Positions 1 through 5,269 of a stretch of DNA of 6,036 nucleotides are shown one piece after another. Under the pieces are notes generated by a model. It was not told where the DNA came from. It worked only from the letters and a program-made list of their open reading frames with translations, and made no database searches. Source of the stretch: Desulfobacteraceae bacterium (GTDB taxonomy: Bacteria > Desulfobacterota > DSM-4660 > Desulfatiglandales > Desulfatiglandaceae); the NCBI GenBank assembly GCA_030589715.1, contig JAUUVE010000150.1, positions 1 to 6,036 on the forward strand, read 5' to 3'. How positions within the stretch are numbered: the stretch's first letter is position 1; each line of letters begins with the position of its first letter. Position numbers and translations under genes: made by a program.

Positions 1-447
1 TAGGACCCATGCTCCATCCACGGCCTTGGCCTCAGTGGTAATGGCGGCTGCATCACTGCCGGCCCCCGGTTCGGTGAGGCAAAAGGCGCCGATGTGCTCG
101 CCCTTGATAAGGCGGGGAATGAACTGGGCAATCTGGGCCGTGGTGCCATTACGTAAAATGTTGTCGGTCAGATTGTTGTGCACCACAAGGCTGAATGCGA
201 AGGACATGCAGCCGGAGGCGAGCTCTTCCATGACACGGGAGACTGCTGTGTAACTGAGCCCCTGCCCGCCGTGTTCCTTGGGCACCAACAATCCCATCAG
301 ACCAGCCGAGGCAGCGGCCCGAATGGTATCCAGGGGCACTTGTCGTGTGAATTCCCATTCTGCCGCATTGGGCACCACCATTTCTCTTGTAAATTCTCTG
401 GCAATAGCCACCAGCTTTTGTTCATAAGGCCTCAGATTTAGGTCCAC
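1..447 (-). CDS. Acyl-CoA dehydrogenase, N-terminal part (cut by window edge)
   Basis: Acyl-CoA dehydrogenases are FAD enzymes that make the alpha-beta double bond in an acyl-CoA and pass electrons to electron-transfer flavoprotein. The 149 visible codons hold the N-terminal helical domain (about residues 5-115) and the start of the middle beta domain. The family signature AFCLTEPGAGSDA lies at residues 121-133; its T/E/P and G-S-D positions contact FAD and substrate. Residues 47-64 (SAGLMGLLVPKEHGGQGL) are also typical of the family. The catalytic base and C-terminal domain (family length about 380 residues) lie beyond position 1. The start is GTG at 445-447, chosen because GGAGG sits 6 nt upstream; the first internal ATG has no such site. 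The gene lies 155 bp downstream of the lyase gene on the same strand, so co-transcription is plausible but not shown. The family call is firm; the acyl chain specificity cannot be read. Confidence 0.93.
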   Translation of the reverse strand, partial: MDLNLRPYEQKLVAIAREFTREMVVPNAAEWEFTRQVPLDTIRAAASAGLMGLLVPKEHGGQGLSYTAVSRVMEELASGCMSFAFSLVVHNNLTDNILRNGTTAQIAQFIPRLIKGEHIGAFCLTEPGAGSDAAAITTEAKAVDGAWVL

Positions 448-602
448 CTGTATCCTCCGTTGGTATCCAAAAGGACAACTGCAGAATGAAACACCTAAGT
501 TTGGTTATATTTTCTATATGGCTTGTTCATGGTTTCACTGAAATATTTTCTCATTTTAGAGCCCCTATACGTGTCGCCCCACTCTCAGGTATTCGAAACC
601 CT
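448..602 (-). other. Spacer between lyase and acyl-CoA dehydrogenase genes
   Basis: This 155-bp stretch is AT-rich in its middle (about 500-555). I see no convincing terminator (no GC stem followed by a T run) and no strong promoter on the minus strand. A 19-codon minus-strand reading frame (495-554) has no clear ribosome binding site. Without a terminator, read-through from the lyase gene into the acyl-CoA dehydrogenase is likely. Confidence 0.5.
454..458 (-). promoter_or_regulatory. Ribosome binding site fixing a GTG start
   Basis: On the minus strand this reads GGAGG, followed by six bases (ATACAG) and then GTG. It is the reason for choosing the GTG at 445-447 over downstream ATG codons for the acyl-CoA dehydrogenase. 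Confidence 0.8.
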
Positions 603-1532
603 TCAATCCTCAAGGCCGGCCAGCTTCAGGGCCTCGCGGATTCGCTCTCGCTCGTCCTCGGCAATAGGTTGAAGTGGCGGACGAACAACCGCTGTGCCTA
701 TACGACCTAAGATCGCGAGGGCCTCCTTCATACGGTTGTGCATGTCCAGAAATGGCTGGGAATAAAATACGCGAACCAGCGGCCCAAGACGGTCATTTAC
801 CTTACGAGCCCCCGCTAGATCGCCTTGTTGAACAAGATCAAAAAGCTCTGCTTGAAGGTCGGCGGCTACGCTGCCCATACCTGAGATAGTACCGTCTGCG
901 CCCAGCACGAAGCTGGCAAAGAGAGACATGGAAAAACTCGACAGGATAGATACAGGGCGACCCGTGGCCCTAATAGCGCGGAGATTATTCTCAAAGGTTA
1001 CGATATCGTTGCTCCATTCCTTGACAGCTACGACCTGGGGGATTTCTGTCAGCCTTACCAGGGTGTCCGATTCGTACCCCATTCCCAGGTTTGGAGGGAA
1101 CTGGAAGACTATGATAGGGAGATCAACCGCCTTGGCGATGACCGAGAAATGATTATATGCCATCTCCGGGCGGAGCCGCGCACCCCACATAAAGAGGGAA
1201 GGAGGGAAGATCAAAAGACCACTTGCCCCTTCGGATTCTGCATCTTTGGCCAGTTCCGCCGCCTCGAGTGTGCTGTCGGTATAGATGCCCGCAATCAATG
1301 GGAGACGGGACCCCACCTCGTCTGAGGCAATTGCCAGCGCCACTCGCCGTTCTTCTCTTGTTAGGGAAGATACTTCTGCGGCATGACCATTTAAGACGAT
1401 AGCGGTGACACCTGGTACGTTTGCCAGCCAGGTCAGGTGTCGTCGGTAGTCTTTCTCGTGGATCGAATAGTCTTCTTTAAAAGGGAGAAGATTGGCGGGG
1501 ATAATTCCTTGGAACCTCAATGTGTTTGTCAT
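603..1532 (-). CDS. DHDPS/N-acetylneuraminate lyase superfamily protein (not DapA)
   Basis: The 309-residue product has the class I aldolase-type TIM barrel of the DapA/NanA superfamily, in which a lysine forms a Schiff base with a keto-acid. The Schiff-base lysine is K171 in VVAVKEW. The rest of the fold is recognisable: the N-terminal GIIPANLLPF strand, the GADGTISGMGSVAA loop (211-224), and the PLQPI segment near 286-290. The DapA GTTGE motif is GHAAE here (49-53). The tyrosine of DapA's LYNVPSRTG motif is F143, and the arginine that binds aspartate semialdehyde is lost (PPNLG, 146-150). A diaminopimelate role is therefore unlikely; a keto-acid aldolase or dehydratase is inferred. The start is ATG 1530-1532, with GGAG 6 nt upstream and homology beginning just after it. 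An in-frame ATG 52 codons earlier would add a non-family extension. Divergent from the alcohol dehydrogenase gene. Confidence 0.9.
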   Translation of the reverse strand: MTNTLRFQGIIPANLLPFKEDYSIHEKDYRRHLTWLANVPGVTAIVLNGHAAEVSSLTREERRVALAIASDEVGSRLPLIAGIYTDSTLEAAELAKDAESEGASGLLIFPPSLFMWGARLRPEMAYNHFSVIAKAVDLPIIVFQFPPNLGMGYESDTLVRLTEIPQVVAVKEWSNDIVTFENNLRAIRATGRPVSILSSFSMSLFASFVLGADGTISGMGSVAADLQAELFDLVQQGDLAGARKVNDRLGPLVRVFYSQPFLDMHNRMKEALAILGRIGTAVVRPPLQPIAEDERERIREALKLAGLED

Positions 1533-1538
1533 TTGACT

Positions 1539-1544
1539 CTCCTT
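1539..1544 (-). promoter_or_regulatory. Ribosome binding site for the DHDPS-family gene
   Basis: The minus strand reads AAGGAG, then AGTCAA or a similar short spacer, then ATG at 1530-1532. The site supports the 309-residue start over the longer in-frame start at 1688. Confidence 0.75.
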
Positions 1545-1561
1545 ACTGGTATTCACTAGCC

Positions 1562-1573
1562 ATAGGGCCCTAT
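1562..1573. repeat. 12-bp perfect palindrome, operator candidate
   Basis: ATAGGGCCCTAT is a perfect palindrome in the presumed 5' leader of the DHDPS-family gene, 29 bp upstream of its ATG. It has no loop, so it would work as a DNA-binding site rather than an RNA hairpin. A palindrome of this length is expected by chance in roughly one in fourteen spacers of this size, so the support is moderate. Confidence 0.35.
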
Positions 1574-1582
1574 TGTGGATTT

Positions 1583-1602
1583 CCCGGTCTGGCCCGGTCC
1601 GG
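1583..1602. repeat. 10-bp tandem repeat, two copies
   Basis: CCCGGTCTGG is followed directly by CCCGGTCCGG, matching at 9 of 10 positions. The 10-bp period is about one helical turn, so a protein dimer could bind both copies on one face of the DNA. It lies in the leader of the DHDPS-family gene, next to the palindrome at 1562-1573. It could also be chance or a remnant of slippage. Confidence 0.4.
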
Positions 1603-1680
1603 CCAAGGCTGCGTGTAGTATCTACCAATTCCTTCTCAAAAGGCAAGGGCAAAACAGTCAGCTTGGCCCCGCGCCGGGCA

Positions 1681-1689
1681 ATTATCACA
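1681..1689 (-). promoter_or_regulatory. Candidate extended -10 promoter for the DHDPS-family gene
   Basis: The minus strand reads TGTGATAAT, an extended -10 element (TG, one base, then GATAAT, five of six matches to consensus). No good -35 lies 16-18 bp upstream, which extended -10 promoters can tolerate. It would start transcription near 1674 and give a leader of about 140 nt. No equally good plus-strand promoter was found for the alcohol dehydrogenase. Confidence 0.35.
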
Positions 1690-1701
1690 TAATCTTAAAT
1701 C

Positions 1702-1711
1702 AGTAATTACT
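1702..1711. repeat. 10-bp perfect palindrome in the divergent promoter region
   Basis: AGTAATTACT is self-complementary and lies 13 bp upstream of the candidate -10 element of the leftward gene, where a -35 would sit. A bound regulator could block or help polymerase there. Short AT-rich palindromes are common by chance. Confidence 0.3.
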
Positions 1712-1720
1712 CCTAAAAAT

Positions 1721-1797
1721 AATGACTTGATTTTTGTGCCAGATAGTTAGAAAACTATGCATCCCGAAATCGGAACAAGCAAGAAAAAATAGTCATT
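1721..1797. promoter_or_regulatory. Long-armed inverted repeat in the divergent control region
   Basis: The left arm (1721-1735) is AATGACT, then TG, then ATTTTT. The right arm (1785-1797) is AAAAATAGTCATT. They are complementary over 13 pairs with a two-base insertion in the left arm. The arms enclose a tighter dyad at 1743-1758. They lie between the leftward -10 candidate and the alcohol dehydrogenase ribosome binding site, where a shared regulator of both blocks would be expected to bind. Confidence 0.4.
1743..1758. promoter_or_regulatory. Operator-like dyad ATAGTT-N4-AACTAT
   Basis: ATAGTT (1743-1748) and AACTAT (1753-1758) are exact reverse complements separated by AGAA. The 16-bp size suits a dimeric helix-turn-helix repressor such as a GntR-, MarR- or TetR-type protein. 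No regulator gene is present in the window, so the partner is unknown. Confidence 0.4.
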
Positions 1798-1827
1798 TCT
1801 GGAAAACCCAAAACAAATTCTTGATTC

Positions 1828-1832
1828 GGAGG
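1828..1832 (+). promoter_or_regulatory. Ribosome binding site for the iron alcohol dehydrogenase
   Basis: GGAGG stands 8 nt before the ATG at 1841. Another ATG at 1833 directly follows the site but is out of frame and too close to be used. Confidence 0.75.
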
Positions 1833-1840
1833 ATGCGGTC

Positions 1841-3019
1841 ATGTCTGAAATTATTACATTTTCACCCTCTGCTTCGCTATTTGGTTTCGGAGCTTTGAAA
1901 AAGCTTCCAGACGAATTAGAATCGAGAGGCTTCAAACGTGTGCTGATTATTACCGACCCTCAGATTGCCCGTGTCGGCATTCTTCAGAAGGTGCTCGATT
2001 TACTAAAGGGTTCGTTTGATGTGGAGGTATTTGATGGTGCCCCGACCGAACCCCACAGTAGTGATGTGGACAAGCAGAAACAGCGTTTCGGGTCTGATTT
2101 TGATGCCCTTTTGGGTCTGGGGGGAGGCAGTTCAATGGATTTCGCTAAGGCCCTGACTATCATCATGACCCACGGGGGTTCCTTGGGAGATTACCTGGAA
2201 GAGGGTTCTGTTCCGGGCCCGGTCCTACCGGTGGTTTGTGTTCCTACAACCTCCGGCACAGGTTCACAAAACACGCAGACAACGGTCTTTACTATAGAAG
2301 GGGTCAAGCGCGGGGCCTCTTCCGAACATATCCGCCCCGTGGTCTCAATCGTGGACCCAGAGCTGACCATGGGCCTTCCGCCAGTGGTTACCAGAGATTC
2401 AGGATACGATGCCCTGATGCATGCATGCGAGAGTTTTCTTGCCCGTCCTTTTTCTCAGGTTCCGGAACGTCCGATTCTTTATCAGGGAAGCAATCCTTTT
2501 AGCCAAGGTTTGGCCCTTGAGGCATTTCGTTCTATTTGGGGTTCCTACCGAACTGCCATATCGGATGGAAGCAATCGGGAGGCACGTATGGGTATGTCGC
2601 TGGGGTCACATCTGGCAGGCCTTGCCTTCAGCCACAGCGGGCTGGGTTTGGTCCATGCCCTGGCCTCTTCTTTGGGAGGCATGGTTGATGCACCCCATGG
2701 GGTCTGTCTTGCCGCCTGCACCAATATTGGTTTGAGCTACAATCTCAAAACGTGTGAGAAAAAATACTTTACCTTGGCAAATTACATGGGAGGTGATGAC
2801 GGACTTGACTCTTCCCAGACTTCTCCCCAAAGTTTTCTTGACAACATGCTAGGTCTGATAAGTGACCTCGGTTTTCCTTCCAGGCCCTCGGAATTGGGAC
2901 TAAAAACTGAGGACGCCCCAACACTTTTAAAGAACACATTGGTCCAGACCCGGCGTATAAAGACAAATCCGCGTCCCCTTGACGATGAACTCCTGTCATA
3001 CATTGAAAGGGGAATATAG
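1841..3019 (+). CDS. Iron-containing (group III) alcohol dehydrogenase
   Basis: This 392-residue protein belongs to the Fe-ADH family, cytoplasmic enzymes that interconvert alcohols and aldehydes (or reduce related carbonyls) with NAD(P). The N-terminal Rossmann-like domain has the nucleotide motif GGGSSMD (94-100) and PTTSGTGSQ (135-143). The C-terminal helical domain carries the expected metal ligands D190, H194, H272 and H286, with D-x3-H and 14-residue H-H spacing as in FucO. The typical TNPRPL segment is at 375-380. Two positions differ: the glutamate ending GTGSE is Q143, and the histidine after HALA (FucO H267) is S276. A loop between H194 and H272 is about 15 residues longer than in FucO. 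The length matches the family, and GGAGG lies 8 nt upstream. It is the first gene of the rightward block. The substrate is not assignable. Confidence 0.93.
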   Translation: MSEIITFSPSASLFGFGALKKLPDELESRGFKRVLIITDPQIARVGILQKVLDLLKGSFDVEVFDGAPTEPHSSDVDKQKQRFGSDFDALLGLGGGSSMDFAKALTIIMTHGGSLGDYLEEGSVPGPVLPVVCVPTTSGTGSQNTQTTVFTIEGVKRGASSEHIRPVVSIVDPELTMGLPPVVTRDSGYDALMHACESFLARPFSQVPERPILYQGSNPFSQGLALEAFRSIWGSYRTAISDGSNREARMGMSLGSHLAGLAFSHSGLGLVHALASSLGGMVDAPHGVCLAACTNIGLSYNLKTCEKKYFTLANYMGGDDGLDSSQTSPQSFLDNMLGLISDLGFPSRPSELGLKTEDAPTLLKNTLVQTRRIKTNPRPLDDELLSYIERGI

Positions 3020-3020
3020 G

Positions 3021-3029
3021 AATGTCTTA
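3021..3029 (+). repeat. 9-bp direct repeat, left copy
   Basis: AATGTCTTA starts 2 bp after the alcohol dehydrogenase stop codon and is repeated exactly at 3252-3260. A repeat this long somewhere in a 250-bp stretch has a chance probability of about one in ten, but its position at the edges of the inverted repeats makes a target-site duplication more likely. Confidence 0.55.
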
Positions 3030-3154
3030 GGCGTTCACAGGTTCAGCATGAGCATACATGTCCTGAAACTAAGCTTGATCCAACACCAGGTAAACCTCAC
3101 TCTGGATTTCGGTGCAAGACCGTTCAGAACTCACGAAACAACGGTTCAGACCTG

Positions 3155-3184
3155 CCTGTGCCGGAGTTACGGCAGACAGGTTTT
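3155..3184 (+). terminator. Possible terminator or attenuator hairpin after the alcohol dehydrogenase
   Basis: CCTGTGCCG (3155-3163) pairs with CGGC (3170-3173) and ACAGG (3176-3180), with a two-base AG bulge and the loop GAGTTA. It is followed by TTTT only, a short tract for an intrinsic terminator. ACAGG can instead pair with CCTGT at 3193-3197, giving a competing structure, so partial attenuation is as likely as full termination. Confidence 0.35.
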
Positions 3185-3204
3185 CGGTAAACCCTGTCGA
3201 AGAT

Positions 3205-3219
3205 CCCGCCCAATGCGGG
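3205..3219 (+). repeat. GC-rich hairpin CCCGC/GCGGG
   Basis: CCCGC (3205-3209) and GCGGG (3215-3219) form a five-pair stem with loop CCAAT, followed by CTTT. It resembles a weak intrinsic terminator but the T tract is too short to be convincing. It lies inside the closing stem at 3143/3228. Confidence 0.4.
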
Positions 3220-3251
3220 CTTTGAACCTCTGACCCCGTGAACGGTTACGA

Positions 3252-3260
3252 AATGTCTTA
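3252..3260 (+). repeat. 9-bp direct repeat, right copy
   Basis: AATGTCTTA, identical to 3021-3029. It ends 4 bp before the GGAGG ribosome binding site of the ene-reductase, so the presumed insertion would have left translation signals intact while changing the upstream RNA. Confidence 0.55.
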
Positions 3261-3274
3261 CCAGGGAGGCTGGC

Positions 3275-5236
3275 ATGAAATTGTTTGAACCATGTAAGAT
3301 CGGGAAAGTAGTTTTGAAAAATCGGCTGGTCATGGCACCCATGTCAACTAACTTTGCAAAGGATGGTTACATCACCGATGCCATGATTGCATATTATGAA
3401 GAAAGGGCAAAAGGGGGTGTGGGCCTGATTGTCGTCGAAGATGGGATCGTTGATGTCCCTCAAGGCAATCATGTGAAAAACATCGTAGCTGTCGATGACG
3501 ACCGGTATATTCCTGGTTTGCAAAAACTAAGCGAGGCTGTCCATCTCCATGGCGCCAAGATCTCAATCCAACTCTCCCACAGCGGACGACGAGGCGGGAG
3601 GGTTTCAAAACAGACCGGATGTATGGAGGTCACTCGAGGCATGTTGCCGGTTGCCCCGTCTGCTATCGCCCATCCTGTTACGGGGCAGGTCGTCCCCAAG
3701 GAACTGAGTGTTGGAGAGATTGAAGAGATCACTGAAAAGTTTGAAAGGGCAGCACGAAGGGCTGTGGAAGGAGGTTTTGATGTCATAGGCCTTCACTGTG
3801 CACACATGTACTTATGCGGTGAATTCCTTTCCCCATGGGCCAACCAGAGAAAAGACCAGTACGGCGGAGATTTGGCTGGACGGATGCGATTTGTGACTGA
3901 GGTTGTTGATAAGATTAATGGAACTGTGGGAGATAAGGTCCCAATCATGTGTCGTATGAACGGTAGAGAACCGGATGGGGGAAACACTCTGGAGGAGGTC
4001 CAGGAGATCGCCAAGAGATTCCAGCAGATAGGCGTGGGTGCGTTGCATGTTTCTGTCGGTTTCGGCGCATCCATCAAGGACCCGGGTTTCATCCCCTCTA
4101 TTACACCAATGAGAACACCCGACAACTGTATTGTTCACCTGGCTGAAAATATAAAAAAAGTAGTTTCCATACCGGTCATCGCGGTGAATAAGATAAAGGA
4201 CACCCATGCTGCCGAGCAAATCCTTCAAGAGGGAAAGGCCGACCTCATAGCCATGGGAAGACCCCTAGTCGCTGATCCTTATTTGCCCGTGAAGGCTTAC
4301 GAGAAAAGGTTCGAGGAGATTCGACCGTGTATATATTGCTGCCGGGGGTGTGCACAGAACATCCTGGAAAAGGACGCCCCGTTGGCCTGCAGCACCAATC
4401 CTATGGTCGGCCGGGAGGGTGAAGGCTCTTTGACACAGGCCGTGAAAAAAAAGAAAGTCCTGGTTCTAGGGGCTGGACCTGCTGGCATCCAGGCTGCCGT
4501 TACCGCCTCTGAGAGGGGACACCAGGTCTATTTGGTGGAGAAGGCAAATGAAATAGGGGGGCAGCTGCCACTGGCCTCTACGCCTCCGGGAAAACAGGAG
4601 ATCGATCGATTTACCTCATACTTGAAAAATCGGGTGGCAAGACCAGGAATCCAGGTGGAGCTAGGCAAGGAGATTAATAAACAATGGCTCGAAGAGGTCA
4701 AACCGGATGTGGCCATACTCGCAACCGGCAGCGAGCCCACCATTCCTGATATTAATGGCCTTTCAAAAAGAAATGCGATAACTGCCAGGGAGGTTCTCCG
4801 TGGGGCACATATTCAAGGCAAGGAAGTTGTCATCATCGGGGGGGGACAAGTAGGTTGTGAAGTGGGGGAGTTTTTGAGCGAGCAAGACAAAGATGTCACA
4901 ATCATCGAAGTCCTGGATGACATAGCGAGAGATATGCCTCATATCTCAAAGCTGCCCCTTGTCATGGCCCTGGAGAACAATGGCGTTCGCGTAATGACAA
5001 AGACAAGGGTCCTTTCGGCTACTGAAGAGTCCATTTCGGTCGATTGTAAGGGGAACAAAGAACTCCTTCAAGCCGATGTAATCATTGTTGCGACGGGTGC
5101 AGAGCCACGCTCAGAGGGTATAGAGAGTGTAATTAAAAAGAAGGTCCCCGAGGTCTATGTGATCGGAGATAAAGTGAAAGCCAGGGGTATCCTGGAAGCC
5201 GTCCGAGAGGGATATGATATAGCAAAAGTCATTTGA
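3275..5236 (+). CDS. FadH/BaiCD-like Fe-S ene-reductase (NADH:flavin oxidoreductase)
   Basis: The 653-residue product has the three-part layout of 2,4-dienoyl-CoA reductase (FadH), BaiCD and related enzymes, which reduce activated C=C bonds with NAD(P)H through FAD, a 4Fe-4S cluster and FMN. Residues 1-345 form the FMN-binding Old Yellow Enzyme barrel (KNRLVMAPM at 15-23; FLSPWANQRKDQYGG at 184-198). In its active-site segment H174, H177 and Y179 are kept, the tyrosine matching the FadH proton donor. The cluster ligands are C352, C355, C359 and C372 (C-x2-C-x3-C-x12-C). An FAD motif GAGPAG is at 399-404, an NAD(P) motif GGGQVG at 522-527, and VIGD at 629-632. GGAGG is 5 nt before the ATG. No histidine is evident at the FadH H252 position. 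The substrate (enoate, dienoyl-CoA or other) is not known. Confidence 0.93.
   Translation: MKLFEPCKIGKVVLKNRLVMAPMSTNFAKDGYITDAMIAYYEERAKGGVGLIVVEDGIVDVPQGNHVKNIVAVDDDRYIPGLQKLSEAVHLHGAKISIQLSHSGRRGGRVSKQTGCMEVTRGMLPVAPSAIAHPVTGQVVPKELSVGEIEEITEKFERAARRAVEGGFDVIGLHCAHMYLCGEFLSPWANQRKDQYGGDLAGRMRFVTEVVDKINGTVGDKVPIMCRMNGREPDGGNTLEEVQEIAKRFQQIGVGALHVSVGFGASIKDPGFIPSITPMRTPDNCIVHLAENIKKVVSIPVIAVNKIKDTHAAEQILQEGKADLIAMGRPLVADPYLPVKAYEKRFEEIRPCIYCCRGCAQNILEKDAPLACSTNPMVGREGEGSLTQAVKKKKVLVLGAGPAGIQAAVTASERGHQVYLVEKANEIGGQLPLASTPPGKQEIDRFTSYLKNRVARPGIQVELGKEINKQWLEEVKPDVAILATGSEPTIPDINGLSKRNAITAREVLRGAHIQGKEVVIIGGGQVGCEVGEFLSEQDKDVTIIEVLDDIARDMPHISKLPLVMALENNGVRVMTKTRVLSATEESISVDCKGNKELLQADVIIVATGAEPRSEGIESVIKKKVPEVYVIGDKVKARGILEAVREGYDIAKVI
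4447..4453 (+). other. In-frame A AAA AAG slippery heptamer at the domain boundary
   Basis: Codons AAA AAA AAG AAA encode K391-K394, just before the FAD domain. The heptamer A AAA AAG is in the frame used for -1 slippage in dnaX. A -1 shift here would meet TGA at 4510-4512 and give a roughly 413-residue protein with the barrel and cluster but no FAD/NAD domains. A weak stem, CTGGA/TCCAG (4473-4477 and 4488-4492), lies downstream. Lysine runs are common at this boundary, so chance is likely. Confidence 0.2.
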
Positions 5237-5259
5237 AAATGGTTTTTAGTGCTTTTAAT

Positions 5260-5264
5260 GGAGG
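5260..5264 (+). promoter_or_regulatory. Ribosome binding site deciding the MmgE/PrpD start
   Basis: GGAGG stands 5 nt before the ATG at 5270. An in-frame ATG at 5258 overlaps the site and has no ribosome binding site of its own, so 5270 is preferred. Confidence 0.75.
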
Positions 5265-5269
5265 TTGAA

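Larger units (their letters stand above)
3143..3228 (+). other. Predicted folded RNA segment with closing stem
   Basis: GGTTCAGA (3143-3150) pairs with TTTGAACC (3221-3228) over eight pairs, one of them G-U. Inside lie a hairpin at 3155-3180 and another at 3205-3219, so the transcript could fold as a branched structure. A further outer arm, ACCGTTCA (3119-3126) with TGAACGGT (3239-3246), is perfectly complementary. No known riboswitch consensus was recognised. The fold may simply reflect inverted repeats of a mobile element. Confidence 0.35.
3021..3260 (+). mobile_element. Candidate small inserted element (MITE-like) with 9-bp flanking repeats
   Basis: A 222-bp stretch (3030-3251) lies between two copies of AATGTCTTA (3021-3029 and 3252-3260), as a target-site duplication would. 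CGTTCAC (3032-3038) and GTGAACG (3238-3244) form an inverted pair near the ends, and AGGTTCA (3039-3045) and TGAACCT (3223-3229) form a second. The left inverted repeat starts 2 bp inside the direct repeat and the right one stops 7 bp short, so the termini are not perfect. Removing one direct repeat and the element would leave 24 bp between the alcohol dehydrogenase stop and the ene-reductase ATG, a normal operon gap. No transposase is encoded. The alternative is a native structured leader of the ene-reductase gene. Confidence 0.42.

Noticed and set aside
495..554. 19-residue minus-strand frame in the 448-602 spacer
   Set aside because: It is short and has no convincing ribosome binding site. 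The AT-rich sequence explains its lysine, tyrosine and asparagine content.
1533..1688. N-terminal extension of 52 codons on the DHDPS-family gene
   Set aside because: The extension has no family similarity. The ATG at 1530-1532 has a well-placed ribosome binding site and the recognisable barrel begins just after it.
1727..1758. Plus-strand promoter (TTGATT with a downstream AACTAT) for the alcohol dehydrogenase
   Set aside because: The spacing is about 20 bp and the -10 match is poor, so I could not support it.
1747..1935. 62-codon minus-strand frame at the start of the alcohol dehydrogenase
   Set aside because: It is antisense to a strongly supported gene and lacks a ribosome binding site and recognisable features.
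2979..3233. 84-codon plus-strand frame across the alcohol dehydrogenase end and the spacer
   Set aside because: It overlaps the end of a solid gene in another frame, has no good ribosome binding site, and its composition follows the repeats and hairpins of the spacer.
3100..3270. FMN, cobalamin, TPP or Moco riboswitch, or tRNA-like gene, ahead of the ene-reductase
   Set aside because: The flavoprotein context made an FMN riboswitch worth checking, but none of the conserved core sequences of these classes are present, and there is no cloverleaf with a proper T-arm or acceptor stem.
5258..5260. Earlier in-frame ATG for the MmgE/PrpD gene
   Set aside because: It overlaps the GGAGG that serves the ATG at 5270 and has no ribosome binding site of its own.
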